Assembly: GCA_910585295.1 (NCBI GenBank)
Contig: CAJUDE010000042.1
Location: 21,482-85,481, forward strand
DNA: 64,000 nucleotides
From: an uncultured Lachnospiraceae bacterium
GTDB taxonomy: Bacteria > Bacillota > Clostridia > Lachnospirales > Lachnospiraceae
Direction: 5' to 3'
Shown here: one piece after another, positions 8,241 through 17,959 of the stretch
Layout: each line of letters opens with the position of its first letter
Numbering within the stretch: the stretch's first letter is position 1
Program-made: the position numbers and the translations under genes
The notes under the pieces: generated by a model
Told to the model about the DNA's origin: nothing
Databases searched by the model: none
What the model saw: only the letters and a program-made list of their open reading frames with translations

Positions 8241-8450
8241 GTAACGCTGTACAGCCAATAACTGTGGCGCAGGCGGGCGGCTATATAGAAACGGCTGTTT
8301 TCCAGCCCTAACACGGATGTGCTGAAGATCCTGTGAATGAATACCGCCGCTGTTGGAACGACTTGCAATCTGGTTCATATTCCGTGTCTGTGAGCTGGAG
8401 CATGGCCTGATGTTTGTGCCGCAGTTTTTGTCTTTCTTGGGCCTTGCCAT
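8235..8450 (-). pseudogene. Remnant of a small MARPKKD-type protein
   Basis: A reading frame on the - strand starts MARPKKDKN with a good AGAAAGGA site upstream. After about 9 residues the next frame reads KLRHKHQAMLQLTDTEYE, which resembles the start of small mobilisation/ribbon-helix-helix accessory proteins. The annotated frame is then low-complexity, so a frameshifted relic is more likely than a working 71-residue gene. Similarity is from memory of the motif only. Confidence 0.3.
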
Positions 8451-8460
8451 TCCATAATTC

Positions 8461-9040
8461 CTTTCTGAAAAAATGTATTCATAATATAAGCCGATTAGGG
8501 GGTGTTGGTGGAGAGTGAAAAGGAACTTTTGATAGAAATATTTTAGATTTTTTCATGATGGGGACAATCACGCTGCGGCTATTCACAATAGGAGCCAGTC
8601 TGCATATTTGAAAAATTGTGCAGGAACCGAGAGCATTATCCAGAATTCGGGATTTTGTTCTTATTCTTATTGGTTGAAACTAGAAAAATCTTATCCCGAA
8701 TTTTCAAATATTAAGCCTTGATTATTAAGGACATCTGAACAAAACTTGATATAATCTATGTTTCGGTATAACTTTTTATTTCAGAACTGGCATAAAAGGC
8801 ATTGTTTATTTAAAGTGATAATGATATATTATTAAGTGGGAAATGTCTTTGTAATTATAGGCTTACACAGAAGAGGGGGAGTATAAAGAAATCCACAGAT
8901 GAAAATGCGGCAAAGGGTAATATGCTGTTTTGAGAAATAATAAATTTTCTATGTCTACAAATATAGAGAGAATATTGATAAATTCATTATATTTTTGTAA
9001 GTTAATTTAGAAACAGTAGATATGAAAGGGGATTTATTCT
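8461..9040. other. 580-bp AT-rich intergenic region
   Basis: No convincing gene is seen. A 10-bp inverted repeat (ATTCGGGAT near 8644 and ATCCCGAAT near 8694) brackets about 40 bases, and TATAAT occurs at 8750-8755 without a clear -35. It probably holds the promoter and long leader of the AraC gene at 9041. Confidence 0.5.
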
Positions 9041-9799
9041 ATGGGATATCAAGATGAATGGCTTCTATTAGAGTCGGAAGATGATATTGATGAAGTGGAA
9101 CACAGACAACCAACAGAAGAATTTTTGTTCTATCAGGCAGTAACTAATGGTGATATGGAGGCAGTCAGAAAGAATTGTGAGCAGGAAAGATTCCTAGACA
9201 CTGAGGGAGTCGGGATCTTGTCTAGGAATTCAATTACGAATCTAAAATATCATTTTGTAATTACAACGGCGATGATTACCCGGTTATGTAAGCAAAAAGG
9301 TATGGAGCTTGAGCAGTCTTTCAGAATGAGTGATTTTTATATTCAGAGATTGGATGATGTACACTCAATACAGGGAGTACGGGACCTTCACGATGCGATG
9401 GTTTTGGATTATACAGAAAAGATGCGAAAAATCTGTCGCAGTGATACGAATTCCAAGCATATCAGCCTTTGCAAAGAGTATATTTACTCCCATATCAAAG
9501 AACGTATTACGATTGAGGATTTAGCAGATGAGCTTGGGGTATCTGCTAGTTATCTGTCTCGGTTGTTCAAGAAAGAAACTGGTGATTCAGTCAGTGCCTA
9601 CATACGCAGGCAAAAGGTTGAGATGGCTAAAAATCTGCTGCAGTATAGTGAATATTCAATGATTGATATTGCAAACCGTTTGTCTTTTTCCTCGCAGAGT
9701 CATTTTATACAGCAGTTTCGGGAATATGTTGGCATGACTCCGAAAAAATATCGAGATTTGAATCATATGATTCAATGGGATATTGAGATAGATTCATAA
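9041..9799 (+). CDS. AraC-family transcriptional regulator
   Basis: The last 100 or so residues of this 252-residue protein form an AraC double helix-turn-helix: ITIEDLADELGVSASYLSRL, FKKETGDSVSAYIRRQKVE, then SMIDIANRLSFSSQSHFIQQ and the end motif GMTPKKYR. The N-terminal 150 residues are mostly helical, lack a cupin pattern and were not recognised beyond a histidine-rich helical stretch. AGGGGATT precedes ATG. Its position at the edge of the GH94/ABC/GH3 locus suggests it controls beta-glucoside use. The ligand is unknown. Confidence 0.88.
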   Translation: MGYQDEWLLLESEDDIDEVEHRQPTEEFLFYQAVTNGDMEAVRKNCEQERFLDTEGVGILSRNSITNLKYHFVITTAMITRLCKQKGMELEQSFRMSDFYIQRLDDVHSIQGVRDLHDAMVLDYTEKMRKICRSDTNSKHISLCKEYIYSHIKERITIEDLADELGVSASYLSRLFKKETGDSVSAYIRRQKVEMAKNLLQYSEYSMIDIANRLSFSSQSHFIQQFREYVGMTPKKYRDLNHMIQWDIEIDS

Positions 9800-9846
9800 G
9801 ATGATATATATGAAAAATAGCAGATGAAAAAAGATGGGTTATTTGA

Positions 9847-10047
9847 ATGGCGCTGATATTATTTCTGTCAGGTGTTAATCTTGCGGCTTCAGCTTTTGAC
9901 ACAACTTTGCCTGGTTATGTGCTTCCTAATTCAAAAGGTGGCCTATCAGTTCTGGTAATTGTTACATCCTGTTCTGGTATTGCTATGATTGTTGGTTTAC
10001 AAGGGGCGAATTATCTCGCCCCTTTGAGCAGTTTTTTCATAGTATGA
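9847..10047 (+). pseudogene. Fragment of an MFS-type transporter
   Basis: A 66-residue open frame reads LILFLSGVNLAASAFDTTLP and then IVTSCSGIAMIVG, which looks like one or two membrane helices from the middle of a major facilitator transporter. There is no ribosome site and the protein is far too short for the family (about 400). It is most likely a deletion scar. A 9-bp hairpin (AAGGGGCGA/TCGCCCCTT, 10001-10024) lies inside it. The family call is tentative. Confidence 0.4.
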
Positions 10048-10056
10048 TTACATACT

Positions 10057-12468
10057 TCAGAGGATCATCTGAATGTTGTTCTCATCTTTAAGAAGGTTGG
10101 CAGGGATATAATTACTGTCAAGTTCTTTGCCATTTAGAATAAGTTTTTTGTATCCAGCTTCTTGTTTGTCCGGATTCTCAATAAGGATACGCAGGTGTTT
10201 TCCGCGGAAATCCTTCTCTATCTCCAGATGTGTCCAATATTTTGGAATAGACGGGGACAAAAGTATGCCATCTAAGTCGGGGCGAAGTCCTAAGATTCCT
10301 TCGATACATCCGACCATCATAGTTGAGGCAGTTCCGGTCAGCCAGTGGACATGTGAACGTCCCGGATGTTCGCTGGCGCGTCCTTCTGTGAATTGGCCAT
10401 AGCAGTAAGGCTCCAGACGGCGCAGCTCTGCATGGCTATTCCATGCGGCAGGCGCATTCTCCATAAAGTATGTGAAAGCACGTTCTCCATGTCCGCACAG
10501 AGCTTCTGCAAGAACCAGCCATCCCTGGGATTGGGAGAAGATACCTGCATTCTCTTTTGTTCCCTGATTATAGATGACAGCCAGGGCTCCGTCGAAAGCA
10601 TTGGCGTGGTAGGGGGGATCCATTAGGAGCGCGCCATATTCGGTATTTAATTGTTCATAGACATTTGTAAGGACTGTATCAGCCTGCCAAGCGGTCGCAA
10701 GTCCGCTTATGACAGACCAACTCTGTGGATTTAGCCACAGATTGGCCTCCAGATCTTTTGCGGCGCCGATTTGTTTTCCAGTTTCTGTATATCCGCGGAT
10801 AAAGCGGTCCTGGTCCCAGCACAGGTTTTGAATAATGTCACCTGTCTCATACTGCTTTTTTTCCAGATATGTAACATATTTTGTATCTTTCATGTGCTGA
10901 GCAAATTTTTTTAAAATGGTCATTGCATAATAGAACTGCATTGCAACAAATGAGGATTCACCATTCGCACCCAAACGCAGGCAGTCATTCCAGTCTGCAT
11001 AAAGTCCGGCAGGCATGCCGTGAGGTCCAATATGGTCAAATGAGAAAGTGATTGCACGTTTCAGGTGTTCATAGACACTTGCCTCATCTTTGTCCGCGAA
11101 TGGAATAACTTCGTTTAGAAATTCCAGATTTCCAGTTTCGGAAATATATTTGTATATAGTTGGAAAGAGCCACAGAGCGTCATCGGCACGATAGGCCGGA
11201 TGGCCGGTTTCCTGTCGGTAAGAGGCGTCGTCTGGCGTATCCTCATGTCCCGGATTGTGTGTGAATTTTACAAGAGGAAGTCCTCCTCCGTTGCTTACCT
11301 GCGCAGAGAGCATAAAGCGAATCTTTTCTGCAGCCAACTCTGGTGCAAGATGGATGATCCCCTGGATATCCTGTACAGTATCACGGTAACCATAACCATT
11401 GCGAAGGCCGCAGTAAATGAAGGAAGCGGCACGGGACCAGATAAATGTCATGAAGCAGTTATAAGCATTCCAGGTGTTTATCATCGTGTTAAATTCCGGA
11501 CTGGGTGTGTTGACTTTCAGATGGCCTAATTTTTCATTCCAGTATTTTTTTAATATCAGCAGTTCCTGTTCCATTGTTTTTGCAGGGTCGGCATAAATTT
11601 CAAAGAGGGCAGACGATTCATCGAAGCTGCCTGCTCCAAGCAGAAAAGCAATTGTTTTTGTCTCTCCCGGAGACAGCGTGATGCAGCAGGAGAGAGCGCC
11701 GCAGGAATTTTCATTGTAGCTGGTTACATTTCCAAGATCGCCCGAAATGATTCCCTGAGGATTGCCGTATCCATGATATTTTCCGAGAAAATGTTCTTTT
11801 TCCCCGCAGTAGGAGGATACGTCAGAACCCGCAAGGCCAAAGAAACGTTCGGTTACTTTTTTTTCATCGACCTGTTTATTCTCTGGAAGTGCATCCAGGT
11901 TTCCGTGGATCTGCTGGATAATCTGATTCTTTTTAAACAGGGTTTTTGTTATGAAGAGGGAATATTGCAGGTTTACCTGATCCTGCTCGTAATTGCTGTG
12001 ATTTGTAAATTCGGCATAGCCGGTTAAAGTAAGGGTTCTGGTATGTGAGGAATCGTTTGTTATGGAAAGTCCCCATACTTCATAGGATTTTCCTAAAGGG
12101 ACATAATAGGATGCTTCTGAACTGATTCCATCATATGTAGCGGTCATTCTGGTATAACCCATGCCGTGATGGCATTTACTTTTGTAACGGTCAAGATCTT
12201 TTCCAACTGGCTGCCAGGAGGCAGACCAGAAATCCTTAGAGTCATTATCGCGGATGTAAAGATACCGTCCAGGCTGGTCAAAACTGTTGAAAATATAACG
12301 AAGGATTCGTCCGTTTGCGCCGGATTTGGCAAAGCTGTAACCGCCCGCATTATTGGAAATGATTGCGCCATATTCTGGAGAACCCAGATAATTTACCCAG
12401 GGTCTTGGCGTATCTGGGCGGTCAATGATATATTCTCGGTTTGTATCATCAAAAAATCCATATTTCAT
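10057..12468 (-). CDS. GH94 cellobiose phosphorylase-type enzyme
   Basis: The 803-residue protein starts MKYGFFDDTNREYIIDRPDT, followed by PWVNYLGSPEYGAIISNNAGGYSF, the hallmark opening of cellobiose phosphorylases. The catalytic acid region is YADWNDCLRLG with the aspartate near residue 492, close to Asp490 of the characterised Cellulomonas enzyme, and GYGYRDTVQD is also present. Length fits the family (about 810). It phosphorolyses a beta-glucoside, most likely cellobiose to glucose-1-phosphate and glucose, in the cytoplasm. It lies downstream of the second GH94 gene on the same strand and supplies the energy-saving breakdown step after ABC import. Exact substrate is inferred. Confidence 0.88.
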   Translation of the reverse strand: MKYGFFDDTNREYIIDRPDTPRPWVNYLGSPEYGAIISNNAGGYSFAKSGANGRILRYIFNSFDQPGRYLYIRDNDSKDFWSASWQPVGKDLDRYKSKCHHGMGYTRMTATYDGISSEASYYVPLGKSYEVWGLSITNDSSHTRTLTLTGYAEFTNHSNYEQDQVNLQYSLFITKTLFKKNQIIQQIHGNLDALPENKQVDEKKVTERFFGLAGSDVSSYCGEKEHFLGKYHGYGNPQGIISGDLGNVTSYNENSCGALSCCITLSPGETKTIAFLLGAGSFDESSALFEIYADPAKTMEQELLILKKYWNEKLGHLKVNTPSPEFNTMINTWNAYNCFMTFIWSRAASFIYCGLRNGYGYRDTVQDIQGIIHLAPELAAEKIRFMLSAQVSNGGGLPLVKFTHNPGHEDTPDDASYRQETGHPAYRADDALWLFPTIYKYISETGNLEFLNEVIPFADKDEASVYEHLKRAITFSFDHIGPHGMPAGLYADWNDCLRLGANGESSFVAMQFYYAMTILKKFAQHMKDTKYVTYLEKKQYETGDIIQNLCWDQDRFIRGYTETGKQIGAAKDLEANLWLNPQSWSVISGLATAWQADTVLTNVYEQLNTEYGALLMDPPYHANAFDGALAVIYNQGTKENAGIFSQSQGWLVLAEALCGHGERAFTYFMENAPAAWNSHAELRRLEPYCYGQFTEGRASEHPGRSHVHWLTGTASTMMVGCIEGILGLRPDLDGILLSPSIPKYWTHLEIEKDFRGKHLRILIENPDKQEAGYKKLILNGKELDSNYIPANLLKDENNIQMIL

Positions 12469-12574
12469 ATTAATTTATTTGTCCTTTCCTTTTATTATGG
12501 GGTAAAGATATCTTTAATCCCAACATCATAAAATGTACAGAATATTGTGCGGTAGGATTGCTGCTTTCGTAATC

Positions 12575-15274
12575 TTACAGAAGATTTACTATGATAGTAT
12601 GCATGTCATCTGATAATGCGGTAAGCATTTTTCGGGGAATACTGACAAAAGCATCTTCATTTATCGAAAGTTCATTTCCATCACAGGAAGCAGAATCAAT
12701 AATATAATCCCCAAAGTCTTTGAATGCTTCATTTTTATAGATAACAGTGAAGTTTTTACCCGCAAAAGGAGTAGTAATAGAAGCAGTCCCATCTGTGTCG
12801 AATTGGCAAGCCTGAAGCTTTGGATATAGGATCAGGTCTCCGGCTTCCCCGCGGACACCAAAAACTTCAGTGATCATCGTCATCATAAACCAGCTTGCCG
12901 CGCCAGTCAGGTACTGATACATCCCTCGTCCATCGGAGCGAAAATATTCCGGAAGTCCAGGATAGATATGGCTGGTATCAAAATCCAGAGCGGTATCAGC
13001 AAGTGTTTTCAGTGCTTTCCATCCTTCTTTTACAAATCCCCTGCGGTACAAAGCATTAGCATACATAACTGTCATATGGGAGAACACCGCTCCGTTTTCT
13101 TTTTCTCCGTATGCAAATCCAAACATACGTCCCATATCAAACTTAAGCTCATGAAAATCAGTATTCAGGCGGTAACCTCCAATTTCTTGCCGATAGAGAT
13201 AGTGGTCGGCGCTCTTTGTGATTTTTTCAATTTGGTTGTCTTCCGCAACTCCGCTCATGATAGCGAAGACCTGGCCGGTCAACATCATGCGTACACGATT
13301 CCCAAAAAATCCTTCAACGGCATGTCCGTGATTATCGTAATAGCTGTTAAACCAGCCCTCCTCGCCTGGGCTGTCAATCCATTCATGCATTCTTAAATGT
13401 CCTATAAGCCAATTTGCTTTTTGGATCAGATTGACAGCAAGAGCCGAAAGTGGGATATTAACACATCTGCCGCTGATTCTATGACGGCACCGGCTCAAGT
13501 AATCCGACAATATTTTATGTTTTTTACTGATATCATCAAAGGTATCCATGTCATTTTCCAACAAAACCGTAATTTCTTCCATGAGTTCAACTGTATGGGT
13601 GGAAGAATAACGGTTTAAAAGGCGGATCATTGCCGCAAGATTCAGCAGGTTGCCGGCATAAGCGCAGGTGAAAGCAACGCTTTCGCCGTGTTCAGGGGCC
13701 ATATCCAGAGCGTCGTTCCAGTCAGCGCCCCTGAGTCTGTAAATATTATGGTCTCCTACCTCATAAAAGGCAGTCAACTGTTGGATGAGAAGATGCTCTA
13801 AGACGCTTCCAGTATAGATGTCATTTTCGTTGGTACACTGTTTACTGCCCTGTTCCGAATGCCACATGGCATCTATTTCGGTTCCGCGCATAGTTTGTGC
13901 ATCTTTAAAGTAGGAAATCTGTTTGTTTAGTATTTCAATATCTCCCGTCTGATCTATATAAAGCTTTGTTGTCATCAATGGCCAAAGTGCATGATCCATC
14001 CACACTCTTGCGATTCCGTTTCGGTCTGCAAGAAAATTGCCATCCCCGTCTCCGATAATCGTTGCATTGGTTCCGTCAATACGGACACCGCCAAAATTCA
14101 TGGTGATCATACATCTAACGCTTTCAGGGTCCATCAGCAGTAAGGAAAGGCAGTCCTGCCACAGATCTCTCCATCCGCGTCCGCCTCGCCCATAGTCATG
14201 ATGCGGAAGAAAAGAGCAGCCAAACAATCGGCGAAGGAAAGGCTGAAAGCAGATCCATTTCATCAGATGGTCAAAATCAGGTTCGTTTGTATGCAGGTTT
14301 ACTTTCACCTGCTCCTGCCAGTATGTTTTTGTATCTGAAAATGCCTGTTTCACTTTGTCTGCGGTATTGTATTTTTCAAACAGATTAAGGATTGTTTTTT
14401 CGTTGTCTTCCACACCGATGAGAAGAATATAGTCTGCTTTTTCTCCGGGGGCAAGAGAGAGGGTTTCAAAACGGAATGCCCCCATTGCTTCTTTTCCAGC
14501 AGTATGGATAGGCGCCGGATATCCGGGATATTGTTCATATACGGCGCGGGGGTGCGTAAAGCTTCCGCCCTCACCGATGAAATCTTCTACAGTTGGATAG
14601 AAGCTCTTCGGCATATTGCCGTTTCCCGTACATCCCATGACATAATAAATATGCTTATTCGGGCGGTGTCCCTTTTCATCAAATGACATGGTAGGGCAGA
14701 CGAGGACACCGTAGTTGTTTGTATTTATGCGGTGAAGCATAGAGGTGACATTGCGGTGGTCGCGGATGTTGTCTGCACTGCGGCCATAGATGGGAACAGC
14801 GGCATAAGCGGTTAAATCCTGCGTGTTTTCTGAATGGTTCTGCACAGTTATATACATGATTTCCGCATTGCAGTCTTTTGGAATAAAGGAGGTAACCGTG
14901 GATGATAACTGGTGGATTTTTGAAAATCTTTTCAGGGTATGCCACATGAAACCTGCAGTCAGTTCGCTTTCATCCTGCATTGCAGAAAATTGAGCGCTTT
15001 CTTGTTCGGCGGAAGCCCCGGCGGCTGAGTATACATCTATGTCGTTTTTCAGTAACCAGAAGTTACGGGTAGATCGGTTATTGTGTAGGTTCTCAGAGCT
15101 TACCGGTTCTAATAGGAAGGTTTCCTGATCAATCTTAGCGTCTCCTCCGAGTTTTGGTGTGACGGAACTCTTCAGTCCTGTTTCTGACGCAAGGGGGAAG
15201 TATAAATAACTTGTATTTTCTGGCTGCTTCATTTGAAAGCTGCCGTGTTCATCAATAAATTTCAAATGATACAA
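12575..15274 (-). CDS. GH94-family glycoside phosphorylase (laminaribiose type possible)
   Basis: This 899-residue protein is a second GH94 enzyme only distantly like its neighbour. The catalytic acid motif is RGADWNDALDMAPEHGES with the aspartate near residue 518, and CSFLPHHDYGRGGRGWRDLWQD is the typical substrate-loop region. The N-terminal beta-sandwich covers roughly residues 1-300 and the (alpha/alpha)6 barrel the remainder. Its length is nearer to laminaribiose phosphorylases (about 900) than to cellobiose phosphorylases (about 810), so a beta-1,3 substrate is possible but unproven. It is transcribed divergently from the ABC importer, likely as the first gene of a two-gene phosphorylase operon. 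Confidence 0.8.
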   Translation of the reverse strand: MYHLKFIDEHGSFQMKQPENTSYLYFPLASETGLKSSVTPKLGGDAKIDQETFLLEPVSSENLHNNRSTRNFWLLKNDIDVYSAAGASAEQESAQFSAMQDESELTAGFMWHTLKRFSKIHQLSSTVTSFIPKDCNAEIMYITVQNHSENTQDLTAYAAVPIYGRSADNIRDHRNVTSMLHRINTNNYGVLVCPTMSFDEKGHRPNKHIYYVMGCTGNGNMPKSFYPTVEDFIGEGGSFTHPRAVYEQYPGYPAPIHTAGKEAMGAFRFETLSLAPGEKADYILLIGVEDNEKTILNLFEKYNTADKVKQAFSDTKTYWQEQVKVNLHTNEPDFDHLMKWICFQPFLRRLFGCSFLPHHDYGRGGRGWRDLWQDCLSLLLMDPESVRCMITMNFGGVRIDGTNATIIGDGDGNFLADRNGIARVWMDHALWPLMTTKLYIDQTGDIEILNKQISYFKDAQTMRGTEIDAMWHSEQGSKQCTNENDIYTGSVLEHLLIQQLTAFYEVGDHNIYRLRGADWNDALDMAPEHGESVAFTCAYAGNLLNLAAMIRLLNRYSSTHTVELMEEITVLLENDMDTFDDISKKHKILSDYLSRCRHRISGRCVNIPLSALAVNLIQKANWLIGHLRMHEWIDSPGEEGWFNSYYDNHGHAVEGFFGNRVRMMLTGQVFAIMSGVAEDNQIEKITKSADHYLYRQEIGGYRLNTDFHELKFDMGRMFGFAYGEKENGAVFSHMTVMYANALYRRGFVKEGWKALKTLADTALDFDTSHIYPGLPEYFRSDGRGMYQYLTGAASWFMMTMITEVFGVRGEAGDLILYPKLQACQFDTDGTASITTPFAGKNFTVIYKNEAFKDFGDYIIDSASCDGNELSINEDAFVSIPRKMLTALSDDMHTIIVNLL

Positions 15275-15432
15275 TCTTTAAGCTCCTTTCATTTATATAT
15301 TTATATAGAAAACATCATAGAGGAAATCATATATAAAAAAAATAAAATACATGTGAAAAATATCAGAATCATGACCTAAATTATATGAAACCATTTATGG
15401 GTTTTCGCCCAAAAAGTAAAAGATTTAAAATG

Positions 15433-15472
15433 TGTCATAAATTTGACATTTTTGTAAGAACCTTTGTATAAA
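15433..15472 (+). promoter_or_regulatory. Promoter of the sugar ABC operon with overlapping dyad
   Basis: TTGACA (15443-15448) and TATAAA (15467-15472) are 18 bases apart. The dyad TGTCA-N6-TGACA (15433-15448) covers the -35 box, so a repressor or activator could bind there. The site lies in the 281-bp divergent region between the GH94 gene and the solute-binding protein. Confidence 0.65.
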
Positions 15473-15555
15473 CGAAAAAATATTTTAATTATAATTTGCC
15501 CATCAATAAAAGTGAAGCCAACGCTTCATCAAATAATAGAAGGAGGATTTTTCAA

Positions 15556-16938
15556 ATGAAAAAGAGAGTAGTTAGTATTATGTTGGTCGTTGCTATGGCA
15601 GCAGGCACATTGGCTGGCTGCGGAAAGACGTCTGGCTCTGGAAGCAGTGACGCGGCAGGCGGGGAGGAAGGAAAAGTTATCAATATTTATAGCTGGAATG
15701 ACGAATTTCGTAAGCGCGTGGAAGCAGTTTATCCGGAAGTAAAGAAAACGTCTAAAGATGGTACAGTGACTACTTTAAATGATGGCACGGAAATCCACTG
15801 GATCATCAATCCCAATCAGGATGGTGTGTATCAGCAGAAGTTAGACGAGGCGTTGCTGAAGCAGGCGGATGCAGCGGCTGATGACAAAATTGATATCTTT
15901 CTGTCGGAAACGGATTACGTAAATAAGTATACAGACGCAGCTGCAGACGCTGCTATGCCGTTAAAGGATCTTGGGATTGACCCGGATACAGATCTGGCGG
16001 ATCAGTATGAATTTACAAAAGTTACAGCTTCTGATACCGAGGGTGTACAGAGAGGCTCTACATGGCAGTGCTGTCCGGGGCTGCTGGTATATCGACGCGA
16101 TATTGCAAAAGAGGTATTCGGGACAGATGATCCGGAAAAAATCGGGCAAAAAGTAATGGATTGGGATACTATAAAAGCGACGGCAGAAGAATTGAAAGCA
16201 AAGGGATATTATACATTTTCTTCTTATGCAGATACTTTCCGGCTGTATGGCAATAGTATTGAGGCGTCATGGGTGAGCCCTGGTGAGACAACGATTAAAG
16301 TTGACCAGAAGATTATAGACTGGGTGAACACTTCTAAAGAATGGCTGGATGCAGGATATCTGGATAAGAATGTAAAGGGCCAGTTTAATGATGACTGGAA
16401 TAAAGCGATGGGTTCTGCCTCTAAAGTATTCGCGTTCCTTTTACCAGCATGGGGAATTGATTTTAATCTGAAGCCAAACTGGGACGGTGATGATGGTGTA
16501 TGGGCTGTTACTAATCCTCCGCAGGAGTACAACTGGGGTGGTTCCTATGTGCATGCATGTACCGGTACGGACAATCTGGAGCATGTAAAAGACATTATTC
16601 TTGCAGTGACGGTTGATAAGGATAATCTGCTAAAGATTTCAAAGGACTATTCAGATTTTACAAATACAAAAAGCGGTATGAAAACAGCTGCGAAAGATAG
16701 CTCTTTCGCATCAGAGTTTCTTGGAGGCCAGAATGCGTTTGAATATTTTGTGCCGGTTGCGGAAAATATTAAGATTGCTCCTCTTTCTGCTTATGATCAG
16801 GGCTGTGTTGAATTGATCCAGAATGCGTTCAGCGATTATTTACAGGGAAAAGTCGACTATGATAAAGCGAAAAAGAATTTTGAAACAGCGATTATAGAGC
16901 GTTATCCTGATATTACTGAGATTCAGTGGCCGGAATAG
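15556..16938 (+). CDS. ABC sugar transporter substrate-binding lipoprotein
   Basis: The start at 15556 follows AGGAGG and gives a lipoprotein signal: basic MKKR, hydrophobic core, lipobox LAGC with Cys near residue 21. The mature part (about 440 residues) matches family-1 extracellular solute-binding proteins: NIYSWNDEFRKRVE opens the first lobe. It should capture oligosaccharides at the cell surface and pass them to the two permeases downstream. The locus suggests cello- or laminari-oligosaccharides. A longer upstream frame adds 20 residues without a ribosome site and is rejected. Confidence 0.92.
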   Translation: MKKRVVSIMLVVAMAAGTLAGCGKTSGSGSSDAAGGEEGKVINIYSWNDEFRKRVEAVYPEVKKTSKDGTVTTLNDGTEIHWIINPNQDGVYQQKLDEALLKQADAAADDKIDIFLSETDYVNKYTDAAADAAMPLKDLGIDPDTDLADQYEFTKVTASDTEGVQRGSTWQCCPGLLVYRRDIAKEVFGTDDPEKIGQKVMDWDTIKATAEELKAKGYYTFSSYADTFRLYGNSIEASWVSPGETTIKVDQKIIDWVNTSKEWLDAGYLDKNVKGQFNDDWNKAMGSASKVFAFLLPAWGIDFNLKPNWDGDDGVWAVTNPPQEYNWGGSYVHACTGTDNLEHVKDIILAVTVDKDNLLKISKDYSDFTNTKSGMKTAAKDSSFASEFLGGQNAFEYFVPVAENIKIAPLSAYDQGCVELIQNAFSDYLQGKVDYDKAKKNFETAIIERYPDITEIQWPE

Positions 16939-17001
16939 GCAAAAATGATGTGGGGCGCTGCCTGCCCCACATCATACGGAAAAAGAAAGGAATGACAGTT
17001 T

Positions 17002-17955
17002 ATGAAACAAAAACATAAAAAAGTTGATTATTCAAAATGGGGTTATATTTTTATTCTTCCATTTTTTATAAGTTTTTTTATTTTTTCTTTTATTCCTCTG
17101 GTAGATACTATCCGGTATAGTTTTTTTGAATATTACCGTTCAGGAATTAAAGAGATTGGGCCCAATTTTGTCGGGATGCAGAATTATGTGAGCCTTTTAG
17201 GGTCGGATATGCTGAAATATGCAGGAAATACGCTGGCTTTATGGATCATAGGATTTATTCCTCAGATCGTGATTGCTTTAGTGCTTGCAGAGTGGTTTGT
17301 AGACGCAAGGCTTAAGATTCATGGAACGCAGTTTTTTAAAGTTGTGATCTATTTGCCGAACCTGATCATGGCATCCGCATTTGCAATGTTGTTTTTTACT
17401 ATGTTTTCAACAAATGGCCCGGTTAATTCTATTCTTATGTCTATAGGGCTTATCAGTCAGCCGATTGATTTCTTGGGTTCTGCGTTGGGTACCAGGTCTC
17501 TGGTTGGGTTTATGAATTTTTTGATGTGGTTCGGAAATTCAACGATTATGCTAATGGCTGCAATTATGGGAATCAGCCCGGATGTGTTTGAAGCGTCTGA
17601 ATTAGATGGGTGTAACAGTTTCCAACGGTTTTTCTATATAACATTACCGCAGATACGGCCGATTCTTGCATATACATTGATTACGGCTATCATCGGTGGC
17701 CTGCAGATGTTTGATGTTCCGCAAATTTTGACTAATGGGCAGGGAACTCCTGACCGTACGTCTATGACCCTAATCATGTTCTTAAATAGTCATTTAAAGA
17801 GCAAAAATTATGGTATGGCGGGCGCGCTGTCAGTTTACCTGTTTATCGTCAGTGGTATTCTGTGCTTCTTTGTATATCGTATGACAAATAATGATGATTT
17901 GGACGGTTCAAAAGCAGCAGCGAAAAAAGCCAAAAAACAGCAGAGGAGGAGATAG
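17002..17955 (+). CDS. ABC sugar transporter permease (MalF/UgpA type)
   Basis: The 317-residue protein has about six membrane helices and the cytoplasmic EAA loop EASELDGCNSFQRFFYITLP that docks the ATPase. AAAGGAATGACAG precedes the start. It lies between the binding protein and the second permease and forms the channel with it. The C-terminus is lysine-rich (KAAAKKAKKQQRRR). No ATP-binding gene is present in the locus, so the complex probably borrows a shared MsmK-like ATPase encoded elsewhere, which is common for family-1 carbohydrate importers in Firmicutes. Confidence 0.93.
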   Translation: MKQKHKKVDYSKWGYIFILPFFISFFIFSFIPLVDTIRYSFFEYYRSGIKEIGPNFVGMQNYVSLLGSDMLKYAGNTLALWIIGFIPQIVIALVLAEWFVDARLKIHGTQFFKVVIYLPNLIMASAFAMLFFTMFSTNGPVNSILMSIGLISQPIDFLGSALGTRSLVGFMNFLMWFGNSTIMLMAAIMGISPDVFEASELDGCNSFQRFFYITLPQIRPILAYTLITAIIGGLQMFDVPQILTNGQGTPDRTSMTLIMFLNSHLKSKNYGMAGALSVYLFIVSGILCFFVYRMTNNDDLDGSKAAAKKAKKQQRRR

Positions 17956-17959
17956 GTTT

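Noticed and set aside
10001..10024. Hairpin AAGGGGCGA/TCGCCCCTT as terminator of the GH94 gene
   Set aside because: Stem is good, but no T-run follows in the direction of the GH94 transcript; left only as a note under the transporter fragment.
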